A DNA stretch of 64,000 bases from Setaria digitata (Eukaryota; Nematoda; Chromadorea; Rhabditida; Setariidae): the NCBI GenBank assembly GCA_003640385.1, contig RCAB01000112.1:94138-158137 (forward strand), given 5' to 3'. Position 1 is the first letter of the stretch. Each line of letters opens with the position of its first letter. The position numbers and the translations under genes were made by a program. Shown one piece after another: positions 21,999-36,900 of this stretch. Below the pieces are notes generated by a model, which saw only the letters and a program-made list of their open reading frames with translations, was not told where the DNA came from and made no database searches.

Positions 21999-24900
21999 CT
22001 GAAAATTGCAAATTGTGTAAAAAAAANTTTTTTTCTAATTTTATAACTTCTGAAGTAAAAGTCGGTGTTTGTTTGCTTCTGAAGTGTTTCTAACAAGATT
22101 AACATCCCAAGTGGATGAACTATTTAACAGTCGTAAAATCCATCACTTCATGGAACAGCTCTAGCTGAATAATACAGTAATAAAATTTTGCAAGTTTCCA
22201 TTGACCTGATCAGCTCCACTGCTAGACTCTTCCGTCACAGGTGATAGANCTGAAAAGTCGGTGTTTGTTTGCTTCTGAAGTGTTTCTAACAAGATTAACA
22301 TCCCAAGTGGATGAACTATTTAACAGTCGTAAAATCCATCACTTCATGGAACAGCTCTAGCTGAATAATACAGTAATAAAATTTTGCAAGTTTCCATTGA
22401 CCTGATCAGCTCCACTGCTAGACTCTTCCGTCACAGGTGATAGATCAGCATAAATAAGTTGTGCAGGATGATTTTCTTCATTTGCAGATGTTTGCAGTTT
22501 TGAGTGGGATATCTGTCCAGGTGCCGATGGTAGAAGCATTGTTTTACGATCACTTAATATCGTTACTGCTGAACTGTTTTCTGAAAGTTCCGGAAATTTC
22601 CAGATTTTTTCTTTTATGCAATTCGAGTGCTAAATGAAATGAAAATCGGAAATTACCAACCACTGTTTGGTGTAAACAATTTAATTTCAGGTGCTGTCTT
22701 TAGTTTGGATAACTGAGTAGCATCACCAGGGCATCTTTCACTGTTGGATAAGGCAGCTTCCGTTGCAGCATGCACCTTGTTGGCTGCTTCGGTAAGCTTC
22801 CAACGACCAACCTTCAAGGTTACACGACCTGTACAGGCCTAAATAATATTGCACATTACCTTTGGAAATGTTTACAATCAAACCTGACCTAAATAAACTG
22901 CAGCAAAATTTGCAACTTTCTTATACAAGGTTTGTACAAAATTTTAAATTTTCTATGTTCATTTCCAGGGGAATTACTTTTTTTTATTAAATTAAATGGA
23001 TGATTTTCAAAATCATTGAATTTTAAAACCAAATTGCAGAGAGAATAAAATACCTTTAATTTCGCTGCCACATCTTCTTGCATCGAACTAGCCACATCTT
23101 GGCCATTCACAGCTAAGATCTAAGCAATAACAAATATCAGCTCCTCTTAAGCATTTATGATTTTATTGTGTCAGATGCAAATAATCCTAAGATTTTGAAT
23201 TTCAGACTGATAAATGAAACAATTAATTGCTCAGCAGCCGGAATTTTTGAAAAATTTATTAAATTAAGTCGATGAAAACCTGGTCGCCCTGAATAAGGCG
23301 TCCATCGGCTTCAGCAGCTCCACCTTTGACAACTTCCGAAACATAAACACCAGGTTCATTTTTTCTACCCACTATACTGAGTCCAAGTCCTCGACCAGGC
23401 TTTTTGGTAAGTTCCATTTCAAAAATGTTATAAATCTGAGTTGGATCCAAAAGTGACAGTTGCAAGTTCACATCACGATAGACTAGTAGGGAAACCTAAA
23501 TTTGCAAATGACTTCTATGTCAAATTCTAAAATCAATCTTTAAAATATTCTTTGTAAACTTTAAAAATGCAGATAATTAGGAAATAACAAGTCAGTTATA
23601 AGAAGGACGAAGTGAAAAGATCTTTCGATAAATTTATGGAGCAGCGTCTTCATTAGACATGTCCAAAGCTACCAGCGAACGATGTGATCTAATTAACAGC
23701 TACCTCCTTAAAACAATTCATAAATCATTCAATTTCTTGCTTGCTATTCTAAGTAGAAAAACGCAAGAATCCTAATAAGAAAGAAACCTTTGTTGGTGTT
23801 CGCCTAAGCAGTAAAATGGCTTGTTCATGACTCACACCACGTAGCGACACTCCGTTCACCTAAATTAGCAATAAATTAAATTAAACAGACAAAGGAACAC
23901 ATGCCTTAAGCTTAGCACACTGGTCAGGTGGTTACTCGAGACTGCAATTAAAGGAGGCACTTGGAAAGAATGGTGACATCGTGAATTTAAAAATTTATTT
24001 TGAATCTGGAAAATCTCCTTCGATGATTATTACTGTAATCAGTGCTCTCTTATAATCAAAAAACAACAGCTATACCTCAAGGACTTGATCACCAGGTTTT
24101 AAACGACCATCAACTGCTGCAGCACCATCTGGATATACTTCATGAATAACAACTGTACCCAATACAGTATCAGAACCACCAACGATACTTAGGCCCAGAC
24201 CCTAAATGTTGATAGAATATAAAATTTGCAATAAACTTCCAATAAGCATCTGAAATTTATGATTAAATTGCACAATTTGAACTTCTAACGAGAAAGCTTT
24301 TCCATTTTGCTGCTGACAAGAAAAAGACTTTCAAATATTTGCGTTTTAGATTCTTTCAAGAGGAGGCAACTACAAGAACTAATTCTAAAATAAAAATGTA
24401 AGACATATAGCTACTTTAATCATTTTTCATAAACACACAGATGGACAGGAAACTATGAAAATGAGTTCTATGAAATGAATTGGAATCAAAATTCATTAAA
24501 TTGTATATTTTCCTACCTTTCCATCTTTATCAATTTCGATGAGCGTTTCACGTCCAGTTTCAATACCAACAATTGATTCATTCTGTCGTGAAGATTTCTG
24601 CTTTCCATCTGCGAGAAATATGACGCTTTTTAAGAGAGAAATGCAATCTTTTGAGAAAAATAAACAATAAAGCATGTGGAATTATACAAGCTTAAGAAAT
24701 TAGAAACTTTTTAAGCGATTACCTTCAGCAGAATATTGCACACCTGTTTCGCTACTGTTACTCATTTGTGTTTCAGTTCCAACCGTACCACTTCCATCAG
24801 GCTTTCCTGATTCCAACGTAATTGCCTATAAATTATTCAACAGCTTATTACATTAACTGCTAATCACTCTTATTATTTATAGCTCTATTTCGAAACTAAC

Positions 24901-27900
24901 GACTAGACCAAATTTACTGACGACAAAATCATGATTATGATTTGATATATATAATAATGTTCTGACATATCATTTTTTGTATGATTATTTCAATTGTACA
25001 AGCCAAAATTTCTCTTATAGTTAATTAATTATCATTAATAATCATTGTTCTAACAATATTTTATCATTTTTTTTAAGATGTTATTACGATATCTCAACGA
25101 ATAATTTTCAAAATTTAAAGACAAAATTCGCATGTATACCAAACAATTTTTTTTTTTGGAACCACAAAGTAAAGAGAAGGAAAAAATAAGTTTTACTATG
25201 TCGAACTTCTACTTCGCCCTCCTGCAAATTAAATTTTATATGAAAGGATTGTGTGATATATGAGGATGAAACTTTCGAGAATTCTCATTTAATTCTCGAG
25301 AATCAATTCTTTAGTGATTTATGATGATTTTTTTTTAAGGAAGGCACATGGAATTTAAATATTAAGTAACCACTTGGTTGCAAAAAAATGAATTCTTGAA
25401 AAAATTTAAAGGAAGCGAAAAACATAAGACTTGGATAAATAATTGGTTTTTTTTTTTTTTTTTTTAAATAACTGAAGTGGGAACACTCTAACAGTTTAGC
25501 TATGAAAGCAGTCTGAATGATATGATTCCTATACAAACATTTTTGGGCATCCAATAACACTTAATCTATTAACCAGATTTATATTAGTATAAAATAGCAT
25601 AAAATGTAAATTTGAAAATTTATTACTAGAAACGAACTACAACATTTTTGACGTGTAATTATTTTGTTTATCACTTATTATGTAATTAAATTATTTTGCT
25701 ACTATAAGATTTAGTATTACTCAAGATGCACACGATACTTTTTATTCATCAGTTATTATTTAAGATTTAGAAATTATTTCCATCAGATTCAAGGCTGTTC
25801 AAGGCACACCATGTATGATTAATGATGTTCTTAGTTGCATGATTTCTACGAACAAATTCCTCCACAACATTTGGTAAACACGAAGAAGGAAGTATGCCAT
25901 CTTAGAGGATATTGATAAAATATTTTAAGCACATATATAACCCTTATTGTGATCATAGTTTATTTAATTTTCAGTAAATTAAATCTTTAATCGATAAGTA
26001 TTGCGACATATTCTAGAGGACAAATAATACGAGAAAAAATTTGCTCTTCGCAGATCTTTTACCATAAAGATTTCTTCTGCAAGTTGTTCAAACAGTCATT
26101 AATTAGCAAAGAAATTTATGCTACTAGATGATTCTCAACTGCTACAAACTAATAATTGCTTCTATCTACATGGATTACATGAGTGTAAAATCAGACTAGT
26201 AAAATATTTCAAAATGTTTTCCTTTTTTTTTAATATAAAATAAGCCACTCACCAAGCATGATTAAAATTTATAGCAACAAGTAGCCACTCTCCACATATC
26301 AGCTTTAAAAATATCTATTATTGCATCATCTTAATTGGCTCATAACTTCAAATAATAGCCTATTGAAGCGTCCAAAGCACCATTACTAACTCTCATTTTC
26401 CTTTCATCCAGTCGTTTTCTTCCATCAAACTATACCAACAAAAAAGTGAAAAAAAAAGAAGAAATTTTGAAGATGTTGATTCTAATAACTAAAACATTTT
26501 CAATTCTTCTCGAAAGATAATTGACAGATTTACCACTATACGTTTATCGCTAAACTAGAAAATCACTTCTACACATGAATCCGTTACATTAATCCATTAC
26601 ATTTATGTGTTAGAAAATTAATAAGTCCGAGGAAGCAATGCACAAATTCATCATTAACTGTTGTACTTCTGTGGCTTTTTTTTTCAAATTAACTTTTTTT
26701 TGGCTTTCGATTCACACTCATAATGACATATGAATTTCGCATCATGCATTGGTGATATATGAATCCTCCATCATGGATTCCTTGCAGCAGTGGTCTTGTC
26801 CTTTAAATTAATAAACAAGCGTGGATGAAGAATAATATTAAATAGAATAATAATAGCTATAGTAATTCTAAATACAAAACAATTACAAAGTAGTAACTGG
26901 ATTTTTGGATATTTGAGGAGACTGCGATAATGATGATGACAAAGGTATCATTTATCATAAGAATATCACTAGTTTTATACTATTTAATATAAAAAAAGTC
27001 CCTCTAAGAATTATACTAGGAAGTTATCCTAGATGGTGCGGCAAGCAGAAAGGAACGAAAGGTACTACATTACTTTTCACGTTCTTCTTTTGCAGTCATT
27101 TTCTAAAGAAGTTTAACAGAATAAGTATATGGCTTAAATTGATTTTGCAATAGAAAGAGAGAGATGGAGGAGGACAGAGAGAGAGAGAGATAAGATTGAT
27201 GAAAGGATATGAGTGACTGGGCTAAGCCCTGAAACACAGCTAGTCTGAAAGCTTGCAGAACACTTTGCCATTCGGTCGGTCACTTAAAATTTCCCTGCTC
27301 ACTTCTCCGATAGAAACAAGTAAACAAACAAACAAACAAATAATTCTAAATCGTAAATAACGAGGCCCTCCTGTAATCGATGTTTACAGCACGTTCCATG
27401 CCAGATGCAGTCTGGGTATGATGTAAAATGCTTCCTAGTCAGTTCTATAGTTATGATAAGAGATCCTCAGCAATACTTCCCTATACTATTTGAATAAAAG
27501 AGATTATGTGATAAATATCATCATTCGCAGAAATAGTTCTTCATATCAAAAACTTTTTACGTAAGTATTAGTGATTCCACTAGCAATAGTAACTCCTCTC
27601 GACACTAATTAATTTGATATTTGAAAAACATCGTAAACTATTTCATAACCAAAAACAGAAAAGACCAGGTTTAATTAATGTGAAGACAGAATTTGAGCAG
27701 CGACTGAATATTTTCCAGCAGTGAAATCTTAAAGGACAATCATACCACTGTGCTGTTTTGATACTTTGTGCTCATTATGATGAATAAATTAATATTAGCA
27801 TTGTTTAAAGAAAGGATTAAAATTTTGTATTTGCCTGCAGATAATACCTAACCTGTAAAGCTGACGGTTCATTGATACAGGTACCTTCATTTCTTGCACC

Positions 27901-30900
27901 TGGTATCACCGTCTTATCAATAGCGGCAAATATTGGATCTGTTTGCGAACGACTCAATTTTGGTTCCAATTTCACCGCCAACTTATCCTGCGATTATGAA
28001 TCTACGTTTAACGTTTCTTGGGTTGCAAAAAAAAAAGAAGAAACTAATACTGATTAGAATCTAAGATTGACTGATTAAACAAAATGGTTCTGAACGCTTA
28101 TATGAAGAACAAATAAACATGGCAAGAAAGACAAGTTCATCACATTTATCTACGACAATTGGTTTTTCTACGATTGTCTCAACACAATGTAAAAAAAGAA
28201 TTGGTTGAAAAAAATGAAGAAAATTTATATGAATAATATGATACAATCAAGCATAGGTAAAACTGTTCGATCTTTTTTTGAACTATAATAATGAAGAAAT
28301 TTTGGTATAATCATGAAGTTTTCAAGATATTAACTTAATGAACATAAGTGGAAGGCTTTCGAGAGAACAACTTGATAATTACGATGCTATCGAGAACATA
28401 ATAATGTAATGTTCCAAAAAAAAACTGATAGCGCAGTAGAGCTTTTAGGAACTACTTGAATTTCAAGGATATTTTCATTATAAGGCTTAACTGAGAAATT
28501 ATTAATTTATCATATTGGTTTTTCTTGTAAGATCAAGATTATTTAGAACATTGAATGTGTTCATTTTAGGCAAACAGTTCCAGAGAATTATGCACTCGAA
28601 TTTTAAGAAATATGCTGTTATAGTGATATTTTTCGGTATTATTCATTCCCCATGTCTCTCTCACTTCTCTCATTCACAACTAGTGAACTGAGAAGAAATC
28701 AAAAGATTTACCAGTGTTTCGAATCTCCGTAGCAGCAGCAGTTCCAAGATGCCATCAATACAACATTCACGAATTACTGAGGAAGCATTCAGGTGCGATA
28801 GCCCACTCAGTACCTTTCCATTTACCTATCAATTACGATATCAACTTAGCAATGCTGACATTTCACACTTAGATCGCATTTCAAATGCCTACTAAATTAT
28901 CTTAGAGCTTCCATCAACTCTTTTACCTCTCTCCCTCTCTCTCTCTCAATTGATATTTTCCTCATTTAAATTTAACTAAATTTTTACAGATTTTTTCTTT
29001 CCCTCATCTTCCCTTCTCACTTTTATCATAGTTTTCTCCTTCTTTTTTCATTTCATTTTTTTTCCAAACATTACCTCAAGTAACTCGTCGCCAATTTTTA
29101 CAGATAACGGACATGTTGACTTCACCGCAACCACTATAACATTCATCTCATCTCGCTCTCGATTACTGGCAAGTGATAAACCAAGGCCACCTTGTGGTAC
29201 CTTTTCCAACTTCAGCAGGATCGTATCACCTCGTAAATTGCCGTATTTCCGATCTATTTTGTCTATAATTATATAAAAGCATATCAGATTGCATTTTGCA
29301 TCTGTTCCAGTTGATTCTTAAATTTCAAAAACATTAGGTCTATTTCCAGATTAAAAACTGATCCTCAAAAACCTTTAGTATAGAAGAACTGATCCTCCTC
29401 TTCTGGGTCCTCATCACGCTTCGGTAACGCAGCTGCACTTCTCGCATCTATTGCTCGTCGTCTTACATCAACTGTTGGATCTAAATCCCTCTTCAAGCTG
29501 CTTTGAATTCCTTCATCTTTCTCGCGCTAAAATGAAACTTCTAGAAATCATCGAGAATTCTTTATTTTCTACAATGAAAGGTATTTCAAAGCGCGATCAT
29601 AAGCCTTTCAATCTAAACAATAATCAAACTTTTGCATTTGTTGATGAAATTTCCCGAAAATTTCAATTAACTGCCTTTATTTCAATAACTACTTCTATAT
29701 TACAAACTTACATCCACACTGTATGATGCTTTCCTGATTATTTCGGTTCCAAGTGGCACCTCTATTGGTATACCTTCAAATTCTTGTCCAGCCCTTTTCT
29801 GCATTTTACTTTTTTCAGCAGCTACAGAAGCAGAAGTAATTATGTTTTCCTTTTTTGCAATTTCAACAGGTACAAATTCGCTGTCATGGACATGCGACAC
29901 TTCAGTCATCGTTGTTGTATCATCCTACATATCATCAAATAACCCACTCCACTTTCAATTAATGAATATAAATTTGCGAGCAATTACATTTAAAGAATCT
30001 AACTCGAGATTGCAAAGCACAAAACGGTTTAGTACAGAAAATTGCAATTTTCTTTAAAGTCAAATTTTGAGAAAATTTGTATTAAGGAAGCAATAAAATT
30101 AAAGAAAATAAAAATATACCTTTTTTGACAAACACTGTTTTTTCTTATCATTATTTATATATATTTAAAAACAAATTTTAAAAAAATCACAAAATAATTA
30201 ATAATAGCTGAAAAATTATCAATGATAATATATGTAAGGGAAAAAATATTACTTCTTCAGTAGCATTAATTGTGCTCATTAAGCTTGAACCACCGCCACC
30301 GCTAATGCCATCAACGTTGGCATCGGCATTACATTCTGCACCTTTCCAATATTTCTTCATATTTTTTTCATTTCCTTCTCTGCTTTCATCTCTCTCTTCA
30401 TTAGTGTAAGTCTAAAATCAATCAAATTATTGCATGAGATTTTTTTTTTTTAAGAGAACATATTTAAATAATATAATGAAAAGAAAAAAAAATGCTTGAA
30501 ACTCTGAGAGGAAATTTTAACTGCTAATAGTTTTTTTTCTTAATTTAAGAAAAAAAATGAAGGAAATAAATTTAAAAAATTAGTTTTCTTAATTTCAGAA
30601 AGAAAAGGGAAATAAATTTAAAAAATATTCGTATGGATAGAGTGAAAAATTCACTTGATGTGATGGAAAACTATGAAGACTTTGAACAACAAATTTCACC
30701 GGATTTCTGGCATTTTTTATAACTTGAACTGCTTGTTCGTGTGTAGCTTCCCGTAAATCGTAGTCATTTACCTGGAAATTACAACTTTCGCATTATATTC
30801 ATTTAGTTTATTTCTTTTGGTTTATTTCATATTTATTCATTAATAAAGTTAAAATTGCTTTTTATGAATCACTCCAGAGTTTCTTACCTTAATACTTACT

Positions 30901-33900
30901 TATCCATTTCTTCCCTTATAGATCGACTAGCGCAGTATATTATTAAACTCTACAGATACTTTAAAACTTTGGTTTAGTTAAGCTTTTACACATTTCTTAC
31001 ACTGATCACTCGATCACCCATATTCATCATATTGGAAAGACCAGCTGGTGAATTTGGTAAAACCGATTTGATAAAAATACCCGAAACGGTACTTTTCGTA
31101 CCAGGTTGATCACTTTTATGACTAACTTCTACACGTCCACCAACGATACTAATACCTGAAAAAGGCAAGATTTACGAAAAATACATTTGAATTTCATTAT
31201 ATAAGTCAAAAAAATATGCGGAAAATCTTGTGAGATTGCAGATCCTCCTTTAAAAATAAAAGAACATTTTTCTCACATCTCAGACGGAACTTCTTAGTAT
31301 TTCTTTCTTCTTTAGTCGTAAATTTGACTCACCAAAGGACTGGTTTGGCTCACGATGTAGCATGACAGTTCTAGTTTGACCCCAAAACTTGAAACGATTT
31401 GACTTTGCTGTCTGCAAAAAATATCCCCTCATTAATAGAGTAGTTTTTTCACGAGCTAGTTGGTAAATTCTTAAGACTATAATGGCAAAATTCAGTGAAT
31501 ACAATACCGCACTGTTACACTCTTCCGAGATAAGAACTCAGGATAGACATATCATTAAAGGAGCTCAAATGACGGTATCCCAATAGCTGTCATTTAAAAA
31601 TAACTATACATGGAATTATTTACTCTTCAGTCTTTTATTCATTATTATTTTAAATAATTAATTGCAAAATGGAACACAAAATTACAAAAACAACATATTT
31701 AAAGAAAAGTTTTATATAAGTACCATGCATATTTCCGGTGAAAGTGGGGAAGACGGTGATTCCGACGCTGCTTTTAGCACCGATGGTTCAATTAATTCAG
31801 CATCAATCAAAGTATGCCGCCTGACCTCGTCTTGGACGATAAGTTGTTCAGCTTCAGATAACTTGTGTGACAGAGCATCCGTTTTATCTTGCAACGAATT
31901 CTGGGACCTTGATGCAGTGTTCAATTAAATCGTTGAATTTAAGACTTTTATGGAAGCAAATTTCATAAATTTTACGAAGACGGTTTTTTCAAGGCAGGGA
32001 AAAAGAGGGAAAAGAAATGTTTAAAATTGTTTAATAGCTACAATTCTCAAGTAACAAAAATATTATGGACATTTGAATGTTGAAGAATTAAAGCATAATT
32101 TGGAGAAAAAAAATTAAATAGTAAGATGTTCTTTAGTTTTCAAGATTAAATGATGAATTTAATGAGATGAAACGAAAATGGGGCAAGATAATAGCAAATT
32201 GGTACCTATCACCACTAATCATTCGACTCTTATCATTAGCAATTGCATCTAATACAGAACTGTCACTCTTCGTGGATGATGACTGCCAGTATTCCTTTTC
32301 TTTTCTTCCAGCCAACACTTCAGAAGTTTGACGACCAGTTACCTTCATTTCTGCTTCCACATCAGATATTTCTGATGAATCTGATACTGCTAACTGCTTG
32401 GCAATCTGAATAACACTCTTTTCGGTGTTCAGAAAACTTCAAGATTCTGAATCTAATAGAATCTTTAAAAAGGGATGAAAGACCAACTTTTTGCATTTCC
32501 ACACTTGTAGATGGCACAGTTTCGCTTTGCTCACTTAACAAAGATTGTCGTTCCTTGCTTGACGAGCTGTGAATTATCCCTTCCGGTAAATGCTCCGCAG
32601 CTAATAGTTCTGGCCAAATATCTTTTAAGAGTGTCTAAACGAACCCTCATCAAATTAAATTCCTCCAGAAAAAAAGAAGAAATTTTTCGAAAAAACAGAA
32701 ACTATAAAATTAGTTAAAAAATGCGAAGTTTATAAGGAATTTGATGACACTAATAAATGATCCAAAAACCGTAGTTTTGTTTAAAAAAAATGTTAAATTT
32801 TAATATAAAATGAAAAATGTTACAGTTCTAGAAACAGAAAAAAGTAAAGGGAAAATGTTCATTTGGGCTAATCCAAATACACAGACTAGTAGAAGACTGG
32901 GCAATTCTGTCCAATGAAAGAGCCTACTTCATTATTTCCTTGCACTACCTTAGTTGGATATTCATTCTGGGGTCTGATTTTGAATTTCTGATAATCTTTC
33001 CAGGTAGCTACTCTTTGCTAGTCCTCTGTCAAGACCTATAAATCAAAATTCATCAGGCCGAAACGAAGAGAAAATTAGTGGAAAGCAAAAAAACAAAAAA
33101 GAGGAGATGTATTTTACTTTCTCCTCGTTTCATCGCCTAGATATTACTTTAAGATGACTTCCTTATTTTTAAAAAAAATCTATAAATACTATATTAAGAA
33201 TATACTCAAGAAAAAGTATTGCGTGGAACAAAAGTAAAGCTTGGCTCTTTTCCTTTTGAATTTAAAAGCAAATAAAAGGTAAGTGGAGGAAATTTTACAA
33301 AAAAGAAAAAAAAAGAAATTATTTATACTAAATTAAATCCGAAAATTTCACTTATTCTCTTTTCAACACATCAAGCAAATTATTTAGTTATTTCACTCAT
33401 GACATTATTAATTAATAAATAATCAGTGAAGCATTATCATTTTTATAAATGGTACGATATATGATGTAATTTAATCAAATCCACAGCATACCTAATTTTA
33501 ATCGGTGTAAAAACTATATAACTAAGTAGGCAGAAATTGAAATTAATGAAATAAAACAAAACATATTTACGAATAACGCACTTGTAATTTTTCAATTTAT
33601 TGCAGTTTAAAGACTACTAATTTATCTCAGTTTACCTCGAATAGGTGTATTTCGCCAGGAGTGATGAAATCAATTATAATTTTATAAAAAATCATAATTC
33701 TTATAAAACCGCATTAATTATAATTTTTATAAAACCAAAAAATAAAATTCTGTCTCAGTTTCTATCGATTAGAATGATGGCATCGTTGATCTTTAATTTT
33801 TTGAGTAAGATAGAGTGCGAAACTTTCAATTTTTGACAATGTTTCAAATCACAAACAGATGACTAGTTACACAATGATTAATTTCAGCAATTAATTTGTT

Positions 33901-36900
33901 AAATCTCAGATAGCTTCATTTCTATAGATAAATCCTAAGAATTTCTCTAAAACGAATATCCTCACAACAGATATCAAATTAGTTACGAAAAAAAGCAGAC
34001 TAAATCATTTTTAAGTTCTTTGCTATTACAATAAAAGTTGCAATAAAATGAAAAATTGATTTTATGCTTCCGCATTTCTAAGCAAGAGAAAATGAAATTT
34101 CAGCTTGGAAAAAAATTTTGTCAAATTATCATTATGAAATATTAGTTTTAAGTACTTATGACAACTTTGCCCAACAAAATCTCGTTTACGTCCTTTATCA
34201 ACCACTTCATTTTCATTAAATTTCGACATCATATTCCCGCTCAAAAATTAATTTTTAAATTTTCTCAATTTCCATTTCCTAAATAGTCTGAGAACGATGA
34301 AAATTAACATGATTTTGATCAGAAAGACTATAAATGAAATCGAAAGGTCTCTTTATGGTCCTCACTATATGACCTCATGACCCCTTAACATACGCTGCTT
34401 AAACGAACTGATCCTGATTAGAATTAGAATTAGAATTTCCTTCAATCTCATCCAATATTTCAGGAAGCTTGACTTCAACCTCACGACTATCAATGAATAA
34501 GCTTTGTGTTCATGTCTCTAATTCGAAAGAAATGAATAATTCTATGTNTCCTTCAATCTCATCCAATATTTCAGGAAGCTTGACTTCAACCTTACGACTA
34601 TCAGTGAATAAGCTTTGTGTTCATGTCTCTAATTCGAAAGAAATGAATAATTCTATGTCATAAATCTAAGATTGGCTAATATTAAACCAAAATTTCACCA
34701 TTACCTGTATAAAATCGTTTACAAACTTCTCGATGGATCTGCCATCAATTAGAGCACTAATTGATTGCCTTTTCGCATTTGATAGTACCTCCGATGATCC
34801 AGAAGGTTCGGAACCTATTAAATCACTATCAAATGAGCCTTGTTGTTCGTTATCAGCTTCCTGTTTTCGTTCAAAATATGGACTACGATAGAATTTCGGG
34901 AAGATTCTGAAATGACAGCTGATTAAAATTACCAAGGGATTTTTTAGAATTCATTAATCAGCTAAGACTATTTTTAATTTTGGAAAAGCAGAAAAGGAAA
35001 ATATTGAAGGAGCAATGTTTGAAAATGCATAAAGAAATTTAATTTCAGGAACATCAATGACATCGCCCCTCTCAATTTATTCTTCTTGTTGATCCCCGTC
35101 AGCTGTTCATGAAATGCTCAATTAGAAAAAGAATAATAGCCCATTTGAAATGAATAAGTGTGTAAATAAACTGTGAAGTAAAATACCACTCGAAAAAAAT
35201 AAACTAAAAGTAAAAAAAAACACTACTTGGGTGAAAGCCTATTGATTACAGGCAACTGATAATCTGAATTTTGGTGGTACTTTTCTTTCCAAAGCTTTGC
35301 ATCAGAAGCGGTAATATAAGTTATGCTGAAAAAACATACGGAGAAGTATGAAAAAAAACAGGAAGGAAAGCTTCATAGGTCTGATTCACTCAAGAAAAAA
35401 TTTAATCCAGGCAAGAGAAGTTACGGCTTTAACTTGATTTAGTATTTAAAAGATAACTTTTTAAATCCAGTAATTTTCTAATCAAATTTTCGCTTCGGAT
35501 CAGACAAGCAGTATCAAATGCCTTCATTTTTTGACCTTCACAGCCGTTTACTCCTTTTTCATTTACTTCTCAAACTCTTATATGTTCTCACCTAATTTTA
35601 TTCGATCACTAAGTCTTGTTGCAATTTAAATAATTTTTACTTTCACTAATAAAATAAAATTGAGAAATTTATCTTTCAATCACTGATTTGTGAACATTTT
35701 ATTGGTGTTAAAATTTTATAAAAAAATGCTTTAAGGCTTGAATATTGAAACAGCACTGAAGAAATTAAGTATTACTTTAGAATTTATAATGCTAAAATAC
35801 ATAACTTGCAATTTAATACATCCTCACTTATAGGAAATGTGATAGTGATAAAAATGTAATTTTTTGGAAAAGTATAAAATTTTTAGAATTTCAAGAAAAT
35901 GCAGGAAAATTTAAGAAAAGTTAAAACATACTTGCACTGTGTGCCAATTAAATTAGTTCGTTTTAAGATAGCTCGAGCTTGTGAATTCGTAACATTTCTT
36001 AAGTTTTCCATGTTAACTTTCACAATGTAATCATTCACCTTTAAAATGGGGTCTTCATTTTAGCAATATTCATATGAACGTTGTACTTGGTTAAACAAAT
36101 AATTTGATTCCCACTTTTTTTTTTGAAATCAAATGAACTTTGATTAGTTTACCGGTAAATTTTAAAAATGCTAGTTGCAAAATCTGTTGAAGTTGCAAAG
36201 TTAATTTTTCNTAATTTGATTCCTACTTTTTTTTTTGAAATCAAATGAACTTTGATTAGTTTACCGGCAAATTTTAAAAATGCTAGTTGCAAAATCTGTT
36301 GAAGTTGCAAAGTTAATTTTTCAAATAAAATATTAAAAATTACTTGAACTCTGCCATCGCGTCCTATAGCTTTTTTGCTACAAATACTTTTCACCTGACA
36401 ACCATTAATACCCTTATCAACATCTGCATTCAGTACTATACCTAAAGGAAACTTAAATTAAATGAGATATCTGAATCAATGGAATTTCCTGAAGAATGCC
36501 TAATTAATAAATTGGATCATTTGTTCACTGGAATGAGCATGACATGATACCAAGTGAAAGAGCGCCTTTTTGAATCTTAATTGACCGTTCCAAAGTTGGT
36601 GGCAGATAGACGACATCATATGCCCAGGAACCATGTAGATGAAGTGGTGAAGCACAGGGTGATATTGAACGTGTTGAACACGGAGACCAACTGGTCATCG
36701 ATAAGTGACTCTGTTAAACACATGATAATGGTCAATCCAGTGGTCGCAGATAATGAATTAATTACTGATCTCATAAACTGTCATTAAAGTAAATATAGCA
36801 AGTAAAAAAGAAAATGGATGGAAATAATTCAAATAATAACAATTAAAAAACCAAAAAAAACTTTTTAATTAGTGCAAACAATAAATGATTAATAAATTCA

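Larger units (their letters stand above)
24826..27852 (-). other. mpz-1: Large mpz-1 intron (3.0 kb)
   Basis: Between exons 27853-27987 and 24723-24825. It contains a T19 run (25447-25465), a GA microsatellite (27156-27190) and AACA repeats (27320-27341). The stretch 27030-27460 is less AT-rich than the rest. I see no convincing extra exon on either strand. Confidence 0.6.

Noticed and set aside
34430..34500. Exon-like segment ([17 protein letters not shown]) in the mpz-1 intron
   Set aside because: Its only acceptor (GTGAG) is poor, its donor phase does not match the neighbours, and exons 25 and 26 join directly in phase; it also sits in a join duplication.
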